In this document: positions 43,522 through 52,454 of the stretch, in pieces | Layout: the number at the start of each line of letters is the position of its first letter | Numbering within the stretch: position 1 is the first letter of the stretch | Origin: a virus | Direction: 5' to 3' (one strand) | IMG/VR virus record: IMGVR_UViG_3300025154_000064 | Span: 24,975-88,974 of that record | DNA: 64,000 nucleotides | Program-made: the position numbers and the translations under genes | The notes under the pieces: generated by a model | The model's database searches: none | Seen by the model: the letters and a program-made list of their open reading frames with translations, nothing else | Told to the model about the DNA's origin: nothing

Positions 43522-44213
43522 CGTTCCCCCTTCCATTCCCATACCGGGACATCAATTTCATACCCTTCACCACATCCAGCGCCGGCAAAGCCGTATTTCC
43601 ACTTCCAGCATCGCACGGTGACGGTTTCATTGGTTGGTAACAGGTCGAGTGCCTGAGTCGATATCGACCCGGGCCCGCCGGAACATTCCACATACCTGTC
43701 ATCCCGAAAAGTCGAATGGTTGAATGTTATTTGCAGATCGTTATCCCTTCTTCCAATCGATCCACCAATAATTCCGATCGAACCTGGACGTTCACCCATG
43801 AACTCACCGGTTAGCCGGACGGCGTCGCCAGCCATTGGCCAGCGTCCCTCTGTTGGCGGCGGGTCGGCATAGGGTTTCTCTGGCGCCTGCACTTTCTTGA
43901 ACCGATAGACCCTGATTGAGACGACGTCGTTTGTCGTTCGCAGGCTTTCCTTGGCCTTGTCGATATCCTCCGGTGAGAGGCGGTCAATGTCTACGAGCAA
44001 GCCGAAGATTGCGCCGTCCTCGTAGAAATCACACAGGTATGGGATACCATTGACGTTATCTTCCGGATATATCTTGTAGCTCGTCACCTCAAGCCATGAT
44101 GCGCCGGCGCAGTGCGGGTATCGCTCTTTCCAATCGCCGTCCCAGAGGTTTGGGTGCGAGTCTACCTCGCAGTACTCATTGGTCTTTCGGTTTACTATCC
44201 AATATTTTGTCAT
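43518..44213 (-). CDS. Uncharacterised 231-aa protein
   Basis: N-terminal TKYWIVNRKTNEYCEVDSHP, later GRWPMAGDAVRLTGEFMGER and YGFAGAGCGEGYEIDVPVW. No family recognised; the mid part looks like a KOW/SH3-like barrel (GDAVRLTGEFMGERPG). Overlaps both neighbours. Confidence 0.55.
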   Translation of the reverse strand: MTKYWIVNRKTNEYCEVDSHPNLWDGDWKERYPHCAGASWLEVTSYKIYPEDNVNGIPYLCDFYEDGAIFGLLVDIDRLSPEDIDKAKESLRTTNDVVSIRVYRFKKVQAPEKPYADPPPTEGRWPMAGDAVRLTGEFMGERPGSIGIIGGSIGRRDNDLQITFNHSTFRDDRYVECSGGPGSISTQALDLLPTNETVTVRCWKWKYGFAGAGCGEGYEIDVPVWEWKGER

Positions 44214-44812
44214 GGTTTTATATCCTCAAAAATTACAGGTATGGCTTCCTTGAAATCCGATAACAGATCCAGCATCAGTGCTCGCATTTGCGGGTGAGCG
44301 GCCTTGCTGGTACGAAGTTTAAAGACGTGCCGCCACTCTCTTAGGTTCGCCGTCATAACGATCTCAGTCTTGAGCGCGTTCGGCAGGACCTCTCTGGCTT
44401 GCTCTGGTCTCCAGCCGCAACCTATAAACTGCTTATAGTGATATTCGTCCTCTTCACAAGCTTCTATGAAAATCTTTTGGCCAAGTCCGTCTTCTGGCAT
44501 AGAGTTCCACCACACCGGCCGGATGAATTCCATTTCCTTGCCGCCGTAGTTACAGTATCGAGTTGATTCCTGGCTGAAGCTCGCAAGGCGATGCCGTACC
44601 AACTCGTGTGTGACGCCGCGGTTTGTAATGATCCGGACCGAGGCGCTGACGTGCTCGATAACAGATTCGTGGCCTTTGTTCATAAGCATCCTGACGAAAC
44701 GTTCAGGATGCTGTGGCTCTGATTTGTAGCATGTGGCGCCGGCCCGCATTATGCGAACAAGCACGTTGCGCGGCTCGTCAACCCATTCCCATGATTGGTC
44801 TATAAGTTTCAA
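44210..44812 (-). CDS. thyX: Flavin-dependent thymidylate synthase
   Basis: A 200-aa protein with the ThyX signature RHRLASFSQESTRY near residues 74-87 (RHR-x2-S-x4-S-x-R), N-terminal MRAGATCYKSE-like region and HESVIEHVSA. Methylates dUMP to dTMP using FAD and CH2-THF. Overlaps the next gene's stop by four bases, so translation is coupled. With the deoxyribonucleotidase and kinase-like protein it forms a nucleotide-supply set. Confidence 0.93.
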   Translation of the reverse strand: MKLIDQSWEWVDEPRNVLVRIMRAGATCYKSEPQHPERFVRMLMNKGHESVIEHVSASVRIITNRGVTHELVRHRLASFSQESTRYCNYGGKEMEFIRPVWWNSMPEDGLGQKIFIEACEEDEYHYKQFIGCGWRPEQAREVLPNALKTEIVMTANLREWRHVFKLRTSKAAHPQMRALMLDLLSDFKEAIPVIFEDIKP

Positions 44813-45168
44813 ATTTCCACCTCCACCAGCTTGTTGATACTACCAAAGGCCTCAAGTACCTGCTCTTCGGTAACATCTTCAAAGTCAGCTGCATCATACT
44901 TTGATGAATAATAATCTATCACGGACTGGCTCGCCTCTTCCTCGGTGATGTATTCGATCAGCCATGCATCCAGTTCGATGTTGCGCTTGATCATTGTTTT
45001 GGCGTAAATGGCATCCGATAAATCCACAGCCACATAAAACCGGCCATGGATAAAATCGCCGTTCCAGGCCATTGTCCCAACAAGTGGCCGCGGCGCGTTG
45101 AAGATTGGCCAGCCGGCTGGGACGTCTTCAGGACGTGTGCCTATCACTCTTTTTCGGTTTACTTTCAT
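44809..45168 (-). CDS. Uncharacterised 119-aa protein
   Basis: Mixed alpha/beta, ends in an acidic helix (AADFEDVTEEQVLEAFGSI). No family recognised. Overlaps ThyX (ATGA). Confidence 0.5.
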   Translation of the reverse strand: MKVNRKRVIGTRPEDVPAGWPIFNAPRPLVGTMAWNGDFIHGRFYVAVDLSDAIYAKTMIKRNIELDAWLIEYITEEEASQSVIDYYSSKYDAADFEDVTEEQVLEAFGSINKLVEVEI

Positions 45169-45186
45169 GGTTCACCTCCAGGCGAT

Positions 45187-45555
45187 CTATAATTCATCAA
45201 AATTTTCACGTCCGCCTCCACCTTCATTGCTTCGCGTAATCTGAATTCCTCGGCCACCCTTTGACATCAATGGCAAAATGTTTCCCAGGCACTTTATGAA
45301 TTGTATAAAAACTCCGGCGCCACTTTTCAGAATGAATCGCCGCTCATACAATCGCCCCAGCACCCACCTGCCGTCCTTGAAATTGATATACCCTTTCCAT
45401 ATGGCGTTCAACGTCGCCTCTTGCAACCTCTTCCCGGGACAGTCCGTTGGCAAGGTCCCCTCGTCTCCACCGCAGACCGTGCAGGACGCAAGGTCACCGC
45501 CGCAATATGGACACGACATCCTGCCGCATTGACATTTGAACCAAGTATGCTTCAT
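45187..45555 (-). CDS. Zinc-ribbon protein
   Basis: A 122-aa protein: KCQCGRMSCPYCGGDLASC, then CTVCGG gives a dense four-pair zinc cluster in the first 35 residues; the rest is basic. Part of the small zinc-ribbon series of this region. Function unknown. Confidence 0.6.
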   Translation of the reverse strand: MKHTWFKCQCGRMSCPYCGGDLASCTVCGGDEGTLPTDCPGKRLQEATLNAIWKGYINFKDGRWVLGRLYERRFILKSGAGVFIQFIKCLGNILPLMSKGGRGIQITRSNEGGGGRENFDEL

Positions 45556-45764
45556 GCCGTCACCTCGTCTTTCACCGGCCGGATCTGCTCTTCTGTACCA
45601 TCTTCGTAAACCCGGATAAGGCCCCCGTGGTCACCGGTACGATCGTAATCGGCCAACAGATCCGCCTCGTCTTCATATTGAACATTGCACAGCGCAGCAA
45701 TCTTTCCCGTTCGGGTTATCCCGAACCAGTAGCAGTTGTAACGGTAGCCTGATATTTTTTTCAT
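45552..45764 (-). CDS. Uncharacterised 70-aa protein
   Basis: Beta-like start (KKISGYRYNCYWFGITRTG), acidic middle. Overlaps both neighbours by four bases. No family recognised. Confidence 0.5.
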   Translation of the reverse strand: MKKISGYRYNCYWFGITRTGKIAALCNVQYEDEADLLADYDRTGDHGGLIRVYEDGTEEQIRPVKDEVTA

Positions 45765-46015
45765 AATTCCTCCCCGAGTAACTCAACCGCTTTCTTATAA
45801 ATCTCTTTTATCGTGGTCCACTTGACCGGAACCGATATGGTGTAAGACCCGGCCCCACGGCAATCTTCACAGTCCTCGCAATCGTCATACGGATCTTCCC
45901 CTGACCCGCCACAGTTACAACAGGTAACGGTCACCAGCTCTTTAAACTCTCCGATAAGCGCCGCCTTCGCGCCGTTTTCAGCCGTCAACCTATCCGGCAT
46001 TATTATTTTTTTCAT
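45761..46015 (-). CDS. DnaJ-type zinc-repeat small protein
   Basis: An 84-aa protein (ATG 46015 by GGGAGTG). CCNCGGSGEDPYDDC, then CEDCRGAGS are CxxCxGxG repeats as in the DnaJ central domain, without a J-domain. Metal binding and protein-protein contact are likely. Confidence 0.55.
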   Translation of the reverse strand: MKKIIMPDRLTAENGAKAALIGEFKELVTVTCCNCGGSGEDPYDDCEDCEDCRGAGSYTISVPVKWTTIKEIYKKAVELLGEEL

Positions 46016-46017
46016 AG

Positions 46018-46557
46018 TCACTCCCACATATGCCGGTATTCAACCGCCGGCGTGATCCACCAACATTCATCAAGTATCCGCCTGCACAGCAGATGCAGCT
46101 TTTCGAAATACCGCTGCTCTGACTCGATGATATATTTTCCCGTCCAACCGTCCCAAACTTCCCAACCACGACCAGAATTGATAACGCGGTCCATGTAATA
46201 ACAGTCATATTGAGAGTTTGGGTCAAACCCATATTCAATAAAACCGTCCACCTCTCCATCACAACAACAACTTGTCATTCCAGTGCGAAGAAGGCAGTCA
46301 CACATTTCGCAAACCGGAATCGAATCTGATTCCCCTGAGGATCCGTCACGGATGCTAAATTCAGCGTCGGAAGCACCTTGCTCGTTACACAGCGCGGCTA
46401 CCTTTTTCTTTGCGCAGTCGTAGCAATAACTTTCTGGCAACTCTTCGTAATCATCATTACGCTCGTCAACGATATAGTGTTCGTATCTTTCCTCTACCAT
46501 CGCCGATCCGGTTTCAAAGAACCATTCGAGCCGGACCCTTTCTGCTTCGGTTATCAT
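46018..46557 (-). CDS. Zinc-ribbon protein of unknown function
   Basis: A 179-aa protein from ATG 46557, in the series of overlapping genes. YCYDCAKKK near 43, CEMCDCLLRTG and CCCDGEVD near 80-95; C-terminal segment VINSGRGWEVWDGWTGKYI. No family recognised. Confidence 0.55.
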   Translation of the reverse strand: MITEAERVRLEWFFETGSAMVEERYEHYIVDERNDDYEELPESYCYDCAKKKVAALCNEQGASDAEFSIRDGSSGESDSIPVCEMCDCLLRTGMTSCCCDGEVDGFIEYGFDPNSQYDCYYMDRVINSGRGWEVWDGWTGKYIIESEQRYFEKLHLLCRRILDECWWITPAVEYRHMWE

Positions 46558-46561
46558 TTGT

Positions 46562-46717
46562 TCACACCTCCGCCACTTCCAGAATGGTTTCGGCGTACCC
46601 TTTCGCCTCTCCCATTGTTGGAAAGTCACCGATAAGGTGGCACTCACCGACATCGGTATATTCATCCTCGTCTTCGTCGCACTCCTCGATTTGCAACCAC
46701 ACCCTATAAGTTTTCAT
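46562..46717 (-). CDS. Small acidic protein
   Basis: A 51-aa protein from ATG 46717, overlapping the upstream gene's end. Contains YRVWLQIEECDEDEDEYTDV. No family recognised. Confidence 0.45.
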   Translation of the reverse strand: MKTYRVWLQIEECDEDEDEYTDVGECHLIGDFPTMGEAKGYAETILEVAEV

Positions 46718-47390
46718 CGCTAACCTCCTTCGCCACCCAGACATAGGCTTCCACCCAGTAGCCGTCTTTAACTTCCTCGACTTTGGCATCGTCGTAGATA
46801 ACCAGGTCTTCATCGGTATAGTTTTTTGCTTCTTCCAGGACCTTGTCCCGCTCGGGTCCGGCCGGCAGGAAGTTAGGTTTCGGTTGATCGCTAATCAGGG
46901 ATAAGACCCGTTTAATATCAGAACCGCTGCCCAACAATTTACCGGCTGCTTCCAGTATTGCTCGTGCATATCTCGGCGCCATTGGATATTTTAAAACTGG
47001 GTCGCAAACCCAAATTCGCCACTTGGGGGACAGTTCTTGCTCTAACGACTGGGTACTGATAAGGTCTTCAAGGCTGTAAGATTTGGTCACTTCATGCTGG
47101 ACGGCACTGGGTTCTGGCGGCTCAAACTCTTCCGGCCAGGTGCCGGTCTTGACCACTTTCGAGTCCGGGCTGGCGGCTATCGATACGAGACTGGAGATCT
47201 TGCCGCAATTGAGACAACTGATACCGTCTTCAATTTTGTATTCATCTTCTTCATCGTAGGATAAAGAAGACTTTTCATGGGCGCAGCCTTTGACGTCAAT
47301 AACGGCCTCATACATGACTGATTTTTTTGCACTGCGCGTAACCTCGAAGCGGCCATGACCGCAATTTGGACAATAAAAGATTTCTTCCAC
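46704..47390 (-). CDS. Zinc-ribbon protein of unknown function
   Basis: A 228-aa protein. N-terminal CPNCGHGRFEV pair and a second pair near 60 (SCLNCGKISSL), then acidic regions, and a C-terminus with EVKDGYWVEAYVWV. No family recognised. Confidence 0.55.
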   Translation of the reverse strand: MEEIFYCPNCGHGRFEVTRSAKKSVMYEAVIDVKGCAHEKSSLSYDEEDEYKIEDGISCLNCGKISSLVSIAASPDSKVVKTGTWPEEFEPPEPSAVQHEVTKSYSLEDLISTQSLEQELSPKWRIWVCDPVLKYPMAPRYARAILEAAGKLLGSGSDIKRVLSLISDQPKPNFLPAGPERDKVLEEAKNYTDEDLVIYDDAKVEEVKDGYWVEAYVWVAKEVSDENL

Positions 47391-47401
47391 ACTTCCCCCT
47401 T

Positions 47402-47590
47402 TCAGCTCGCCATCCGAGCTTCAGCCTCGCTCATCTGCTGACCTTTGCGGTAACCATGCAGAAAACACCCCTCATACTCATAGTGCTGAGCACGAAACAG
47501 TGCCAGATTCTTGCCAAGTTTTCCGTCGGAAACCCCAAGCATCACGCCTCGCTCGGTTGCCATTCTCATTTTTTCACGGTTAATTTGCAT
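47402..47590 (-). CDS. Uncharacterised 62-aa protein
   Basis: ATG 47590 with GGGGGTAAA, a ribosome site like that of the sliding-clamp gene. Basic, helical (MQINREKMRMATERG). No family recognised. Confidence 0.45.
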   Translation of the reverse strand: MQINREKMRMATERGVMLGVSDGKLGKNLALFRAQHYEYEGCFLHGYRKGQQMSEAEARMAS

Positions 47591-47796
47591 TTTACCCCCA
47601 TCCTCAGCCGTTCACGAGCCGCCTCTTTCTTCATGCGTGTCCGATCGGCCTTACCAAAGTTAAAAAACTCGTTATCGATTTGTTCATCCGTCATATCGAG
47701 ATGTGCTGGCCGCTTCTTTTTTATCTCGACCGGTGCAGGCCTAAACAGTTCGTTGAACAGGATGTTTTGGTTCCGGACGCTACGGCGCGTTTTCAT
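47566..47796 (-). CDS. Uncharacterised basic protein
   Basis: A 76-aa protein rich in Arg/Lys (KTRRSVRNQNILF; KKEAARERLRM). DNA or RNA binding is possible; no family recognised. Overlaps both neighbours. Confidence 0.45.
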   Translation of the reverse strand: MKTRRSVRNQNILFNELFRPAPVEIKKKRPAHLDMTDEQIDNEFFNFGKADRTRMKKEAARERLRMGVKCKLTVKK

Positions 47797-48023
47797 CTGC
47801 GGTTTTTCCTTCGTGATGCCTTAGCCAGCTTGCGCTTCCGGCGCCGTTGGGGATCAAGCCTCTTCGAAAAATTCGCCATCGTCTTTCGAGGTGGTAACTC
47901 TCTTTGGACGGCCATGCCTGCTGCTAAAAGATATGACAGAAGTGCGCCGCCGTTCGTAAAGCTATCGAGAGTATAAGCTCGTTTCTGTATCCCTGTTTCA
48001 GATTTTTCAATATCAGCATTCAT
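47793..48023 (-). CDS. Uncharacterised basic-tail protein
   Basis: A 76-aa protein: N-terminal GGALLSYLLAAGMAVQREL hydrophobic-like helix and a very basic end (RRRKRKLAKASRRKNRR). Possibly a membrane-anchored or nucleic-acid-binding peptide. Confidence 0.45.
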   Translation of the reverse strand: MNADIEKSETGIQKRAYTLDSFTNGGALLSYLLAAGMAVQRELPPRKTMANFSKRLDPQRRRKRKLAKASRRKNRR

Positions 48024-48373
48024 AATCCAAGTACTCCCCGTATCTCCTTAGCCTTTGCTCTCATACCAGCCTCAAAGCTTTTTTCAAGGCGCTGATCTAT
48101 GCTCTCCCTCATTACAGAGATATCGACATTTAGCAAAATCATAGTGTCGAGCCAGGCCTGAATACTCTCAAGGCTTGCTTCAGCTTCTATCATGTCTCGA
48201 AGATAGCGCCCTTCATCTGTATCCTTAAAAATCGTAATACCCAGTCCAAGAATACAGCCGCTACACCAATAGCAAGTCCTATTTTCTGAGATTGAATGCT
48301 CACCTGGTATTTTAAAAACCTTTAAGGCCGAACACCCCATGTTGCCGCTACCAATAACCACGTCATCCCACAT
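48020..48373 (-). CDS. Uncharacterised 117-aa protein
   Basis: ATG 48373 with a strong GAGGGGG site. CYWCSGCILGLG cysteine pair then LRDMIEAEASLESIQAW. No family recognised. It is the first gene after a probable promoter at 48409-48437. Confidence 0.5.
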   Translation of the reverse strand: MWDDVVIGSGNMGCSALKVFKIPGEHSISENRTCYWCSGCILGLGITIFKDTDEGRYLRDMIEAEASLESIQAWLDTMILLNVDISVMRESIDQRLEKSFEAGMRAKAKEIRGVLGL

Positions 48374-48408
48374 ATCAAAACCCCCTCTTTTTTTTATTCC
48401 AGGCACTA

Positions 48409-48437
48409 TTTAAAATACAATATTGAACATAAGTCAA
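48409..48437 (-). promoter_or_regulatory. Probable leftward promoter
   Basis: The minus strand has TTGACT (48432-48437), a 17-base spacer and TTTAAA (48409-48414). AT-rich gap between the sliding-clamp gene's end and the next gene. No repressor operator is visible. Confidence 0.35.
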
Positions 48438-48462
48438 TATAAAAATGAATATAGATCAATTA

Positions 48463-49800
48463 TTATGCAAGACGCATCGGCATCACAAGAGCCTTCATCC
48501 CGTTCCCAGCGAAGCTGAAGGCGAACTCTTCACTGGTCAGCCCCATAGCAACCGTTTTTCCCATGGGCTTGATCGCATCGGTGATATAATTGACGTTCAG
48601 AGCAACATTGATATCCGGCTCAACAGCACCAGCCGCAATCGGAATGTCATACCGGTTACAGTCGCCGTTATATTCCGCCCTGCCACCAACAGAAATGGCG
48701 CCGCCAAACTTGAACTGGCCGCAAGCCGTCATCACGCCGACCTGCTCACACGCTGATCGCAGAAGTTTCGAATCGATACCGATATCGCTCTTGGCCGGCG
48801 CCAACAATTCTTCAAAATCAGGATAATCAAACCGGCAATTCTCAGTGTAAACCGTCATGCACCCATGGGTGAGCGCCGCCTCATCACCGCTCTTGGAAAC
48901 CATCACGGCGACATCCTTGTCCTTTGCAATGGCGGCCACCTTCGATACGGCCTTCCGGTCAATCAGAAGGTTGACCTCCGATGTAATGACTTTCGAAAGC
49001 AAGTGCAGCCTGGAACCATCTGTTGAGGCTATCCGGCCATTCTTCTGTTCGAAAAAGATGCCGACGATGTGCGCTCTCAAATCGTCAGTGGCGCTCATGG
49101 ACGGAACACTTACCCAGGCAAGCTCTGTTCCCGGGACCCTGACCGCTTCGGTCAGTGATTCCGGATAGGCATACTCTGGGAAATCTTCGGCTCGATCCAG
49201 CGGGATGTTCTTGAAATAGTTTCCAACCTTCAACTCATAGCCAACCGGGTTACCGCCGATCTCGGCCGGCGCGATATATTCCTCGGCCGTGAGCGTAATG
49301 AAGTCCTGATCGTCAGCCTTCAGAATCTTCCGAAGCAGCTCGGCATCCACCAGGAACATTTCGTCGATCTCCGCGACCGTCGGCTCTTCCTGCACATATC
49401 CGGTGGCGACCATGGTGGCCTTGTAAAGGTCGTGGTCAGCAAGGCACAATCCGAAGATGGCGTCCTTTCGATCCTGCTTGGTGGTGGCCGCGGCAACATC
49501 CGGCTTGTCCTTGAAGAGGTCGCTATCACATAGCGCCTTCAGGTCGACAGCCTTCATATCCAGCAGGCGTTTTCCGAAGTGCTCACCGATCACCGGCATC
49601 GGTGCCGGCTTGACCGTCACGGTTCGTTTGAAGTCGGTCATCTGCACAGCATATTCAGCCCTGGATGTGAGATCGGTGGCTACCACCTTCTGGCCGGCGC
49701 CATCGATAAGAATTCGAGCGCACGCCGGGATAGATTTTTGAGTGGTGAATTTCTTGACGGCCGTTACGGCTTCCAGCATTTCTTTTCTGTTAACTTGCAT
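48463..49800 (-). CDS. Sliding clamp (DnaN-like beta subunit)
   Basis: A 445-aa protein, longer than bacterial DnaN (about 366). N-terminal MQVNRKEMLEAVTAVKKF, middle GFFEQKNGRIASTDGSRLH-type clamp loops, C-terminal NYITDAIKPMG and the ending ALVMPMRLA resemble DnaN's C-terminus. It would form a ring on DNA for the replisome. Ribosome site GGGGGTAAC. Confidence 0.75.
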   Translation of the reverse strand: MQVNRKEMLEAVTAVKKFTTQKSIPACARILIDGAGQKVVATDLTSRAEYAVQMTDFKRTVTVKPAPMPVIGEHFGKRLLDMKAVDLKALCDSDLFKDKPDVAAATTKQDRKDAIFGLCLADHDLYKATMVATGYVQEEPTVAEIDEMFLVDAELLRKILKADDQDFITLTAEEYIAPAEIGGNPVGYELKVGNYFKNIPLDRAEDFPEYAYPESLTEAVRVPGTELAWVSVPSMSATDDLRAHIVGIFFEQKNGRIASTDGSRLHLLSKVITSEVNLLIDRKAVSKVAAIAKDKDVAVMVSKSGDEAALTHGCMTVYTENCRFDYPDFEELLAPAKSDIGIDSKLLRSACEQVGVMTACGQFKFGGAISVGGRAEYNGDCNRYDIPIAAGAVEPDINVALNVNYITDAIKPMGKTVAMGLTSEEFAFSFAGNGMKALVMPMRLA

Positions 49801-49843
49801 GTTACCCCCTATGAGTTATTGGTTATTGGTTCGATAAAACAAA

Positions 49844-49875
49844 AATACCCTCAAGGCCTACGCCTTACGGGTATT
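49844..49875 (-). terminator. Terminator before the sliding-clamp gene
   Basis: AATACCC (49844-49850) pairs with GGGTATT (49869-49875) with additional inner pairs (AAGG/CCTT) and a T-run in minus reading. It ends transcripts from the 49902 gene. Confidence 0.6.
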
Positions 49876-49901
49876 ATTTTTTCATCGAACTAAATTTTTA
49901 C

Positions 49902-50186
49902 TTACTCACATACTTTGACCACCACGAAGTAGTCGTTAAAAAAATCCCCAGCGACGATAGTGAAATCCCGGCCGTCCATAATCAAATTGAATTCCTCTAT
50001 CTTCTTTTCGATCGGTATGGTGTCAGCCGGGAAGCGCTCTTCGAAGTTCGAAAGGTCTTCGTACCTGTGTTGGCGGTACAATTCCATTTGAAAAGATCTC
50101 GTTAACCCCACGCACATAACCTCACACGCATTTGCGCCGCCGTAAAGCAGCGCGACCATTACCAATACTATCAGTGCTTTTTTCAT
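49902..50186 (-). CDS. Exported small protein
   Basis: A 94-aa protein with a signal peptide (KKALIVLVMVALLYGGANA, then C). Mature part FTIVAGDFFNDYFVVVKVC. Probably periplasmic or a lipoprotein (AxAC). It overlaps the upstream stop by one base. Confidence 0.55.
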   Translation of the reverse strand: MKKALIVLVMVALLYGGANACEVMCVGLTRSFQMELYRQHRYEDLSNFEERFPADTIPIEKKIEEFNLIMDGRDFTIVAGDFFNDYFVVVKVCE

Positions 50187-50941
50187 TAATCCCCCCCCAT
50201 GTTAAGATATTTTAAATTGTGCTCTACGGCATCCAAACAAAAATCAACCCACGAATTATGGTGGACAGCTGTTGCGTCGTGGCACGGGTCTTTTCCGGTT
50301 TCCGCGGCATCCAACCAGTATTCCGCCCACCCCTTAAAATACTCATCCATCTGATAGGCCAGTGACCGAGCAAGGTCGTACCACATCTCAGGTGAGTGCT
50401 CACCGCCAACCCGCTCGTCATAGACATAATCTGTGTCCCAGTCGCCATCTTCATCAACCGACCTTGCAATGACAAATCGTTTGCCGTTCACCCTGCCGAC
50501 GTCGAGAGCGTATGCGACTCTGTGCCACTGCACCGGACATTCCTTATCGCCGCAGCAATACACGCTCCAGTCGCCGGCTTCTGAACCCGACCAGTCAAAA
50601 TCCTCATCACCCATATCGAATGTTTCAAACATTTCGTCTATGGTCATGATGTGCTTTTCTGGCCGCCTGTAATCTCGAAGGGCCTTCTCAAGTTTCTTGA
50701 AACGCTCTTCCTGCGCCGGCGTCATCTGGATAACATTGTCAACCGTCCAACGGTGACCACAATCGCCGCAATAAAAATCCACCTTTGGGAAATCTTCAGG
50801 GCAGGTTGTTTTGGAATAGTCGACCTTCTCGTCTTCGACATAAATCGATTCGCACTTCGGGCACTTGATGCCGTATTCATCGTACCATTCGATCGCATCG
50901 TCTGGCGGATCCCCCGGGCACTCAGTCATTGGGTTTCTCAT
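50186..50941 (-). CDS. Uncharacterised zinc-ribbon protein
   Basis: A 251-aa protein with CPKCES near 24 and CGDCGHRW near 58. C-terminal region: YALDVGRVNGKRFVIARSVD and LARSLAYQMDEYFKGWAEYW. No family recognised. Overlaps the neighbour. Confidence 0.55.
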   Translation of the reverse strand: MRNPMTECPGDPPDDAIEWYDEYGIKCPKCESIYVEDEKVDYSKTTCPEDFPKVDFYCGDCGHRWTVDNVIQMTPAQEERFKKLEKALRDYRRPEKHIMTIDEMFETFDMGDEDFDWSGSEAGDWSVYCCGDKECPVQWHRVAYALDVGRVNGKRFVIARSVDEDGDWDTDYVYDERVGGEHSPEMWYDLARSLAYQMDEYFKGWAEYWLDAAETGKDPCHDATAVHHNSWVDFCLDAVEHNLKYLNMGGD

Positions 50942-51264
50942 TCGTCACCTTCCTTTTGATGTTCCACCCAGTCCCAGTAACCGAGTAGTGTATTGTCGTC
51001 ACGGACCTCTCTGTGCCAATCATTGCGGGTCCACTCTGGATCTTCCTTCCAGATGTCTTGCTCTTCGACCGTGATCTTGAAGGCTTCCGGGTTCTTGATA
51101 TTGGCGACAACGTTAAACCATTTGAGAGCGTCTTTCTCGCTATCGTCGTCACGGTAATAGGCGCGTTGAGAGCCTATGCCGTTGTCTCCGGCAGGTGAGT
51201 CAATTTGACCCTCATTAAACTCAACACCATAAACCAGCTGCGTTACGGTTATTCGATATTGCAC
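50938..51264 (-). CDS. Uncharacterised 108-aa protein
   Basis: Acidic, with YRITVTQLVYGVEFNEG start. No family recognised. ATG overlaps the upstream gene by 16 bases (51249-51264). Confidence 0.5.
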   Translation of the reverse strand: MQYRITVTQLVYGVEFNEGQIDSPAGDNGIGSQRAYYRDDDSEKDALKWFNVVANIKNPEAFKITVEEQDIWKEDPEWTRNDWHREVRDDNTLLGYWDWVEHQKEGDE

Positions 51265-51614
51265 GGTTCACCTCCAACAAAAGTTTTGACAAGCTCCAGA
51301 ACCTTATACGCAAGACGGCTCGCCTCTTCGGCGTTTTCACCCTGTTCTTTTGTTGTGTAATTCCACCACTCTTGAAACGGAGATGATTCGACGGTACATT
51401 TGCGTTTGTAATAAGACTTCCTTCTCGTATCTGGCCACGGACAGTCCGCGCATCTGGACTTAATGTAAGCTTCACACAGCGGGCATCCATATTCGTATTC
51501 ATCAAAAGGTAACTCACCTTCTGCGTAAAGCTCCCTTATCGTACTTCCTTTAAAGAACGAACCAGTTTCGGCCAGCCTTTGCCACAGTATTACGCATTCT
51601 TCTTCAGGTGTCAT
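51249..51614 (-). CDS. Uncharacterised 121-aa protein
   Basis: Contains CPLCEAYIKSRCADCPWP, a cysteine group near 43. Overlaps its neighbours by about 11 to 16 bases. No family recognised. Confidence 0.5.
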   Translation of the reverse strand: MTPEEECVILWQRLAETGSFFKGSTIRELYAEGELPFDEYEYGCPLCEAYIKSRCADCPWPDTRRKSYYKRKCTVESSPFQEWWNYTTKEQGENAEEASRLAYKVLELVKTFVGGEPCNIE

Positions 51615-52269
51615 GTTCGTTACCCCCTCCTACATAATAATCCTGCTCAAGCCACACCTTGATCGATGAATATGGCGCCAAGTAGCCATTCACGGTCGCC
51701 AATACTGGCTGGTAAAGAGATCCCGGGAAGGCTTTTCCCTCGAATCCGGAAAGGCACACCTCGCCGCGGACATAACAGCTTTTGTTATTGCGGAATTCGT
51801 AGACAAAGCCGGCTTTCTCGAGAACCTGGCTTACATGCAGAGGTTCGATTCTATCATACAAGCTGAGCATCGGCGTTGTGAATGCCGGAAATCCAGACAT
51901 GTTACCAATCCAAACGATCGATCCGGCCGGCGATACCCGCATCTGGCACGCTTCCGGACTAACCATCTTCGCGCTCACAATCCACTTCGGAAGTCTTTCG
52001 AGAAGGCACCAGCTATCATGCTTTTCCATATGACCGGCAAGCGCTTCCATCTTCTTCCAATGATCTTTCCAAAGTTCCTTGAGGAAGACAATTCGATTGT
52101 CAAAAAAGCTCATACCGAATAGACCTGCTGGCTTTTCGGCATAATCCAAAAAGCCTTTCCTGAACCTCAATTCCTTTACGCAATCGTCATCCAACTGGAC
52201 GATAGCCAGATCCGGGTAGGCGCTAAACCAGCTATCCGTAGAGTGGCACAGCATCAATAGGTGTTTCAT
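51604..52269 (-). CDS. Uncharacterised 221-aa protein
   Basis: Mixed alpha/beta (DLAIVQLDDDCVKELRFRKG). No family recognised. Cysteine-poor relative to its neighbours. Overlaps both. Confidence 0.5.
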   Translation of the reverse strand: MKHLLMLCHSTDSWFSAYPDLAIVQLDDDCVKELRFRKGFLDYAEKPAGLFGMSFFDNRIVFLKELWKDHWKKMEALAGHMEKHDSWCLLERLPKWIVSAKMVSPEACQMRVSPAGSIVWIGNMSGFPAFTTPMLSLYDRIEPLHVSQVLEKAGFVYEFRNNKSCYVRGEVCLSGFEGKAFPGSLYQPVLATVNGYLAPYSSIKVWLEQDYYVGGGNEHDT

Positions 52270-52454
52270 GTAGGCACCTCCTTCGGTTCAAAGAACCTCG
52301 CTTCTTTTCCGCAACTACCTATCCCCATTCCTCGTTCGTTCTGTGCGTAAAAGTTTTGTGCCAGGCCTGTAAGTCGATGCGGACGGATGCACTTACCTTC
52401 ACTATGAGAGCTTAAATAACGGCAATCGATACACTTCGGATATTTTTTCTTCAT
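52266..52454 (-). CDS. Small Cys-rich protein
   Basis: A 62-aa protein from ATG 52454: YPKCIDCRYLSSHSEGKC. Metal binding likely. No family recognised. Confidence 0.5.
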   Translation of the reverse strand: MKKKYPKCIDCRYLSSHSEGKCIRPHRLTGLAQNFYAQNERGMGIGSCGKEARFFEPKEVPT

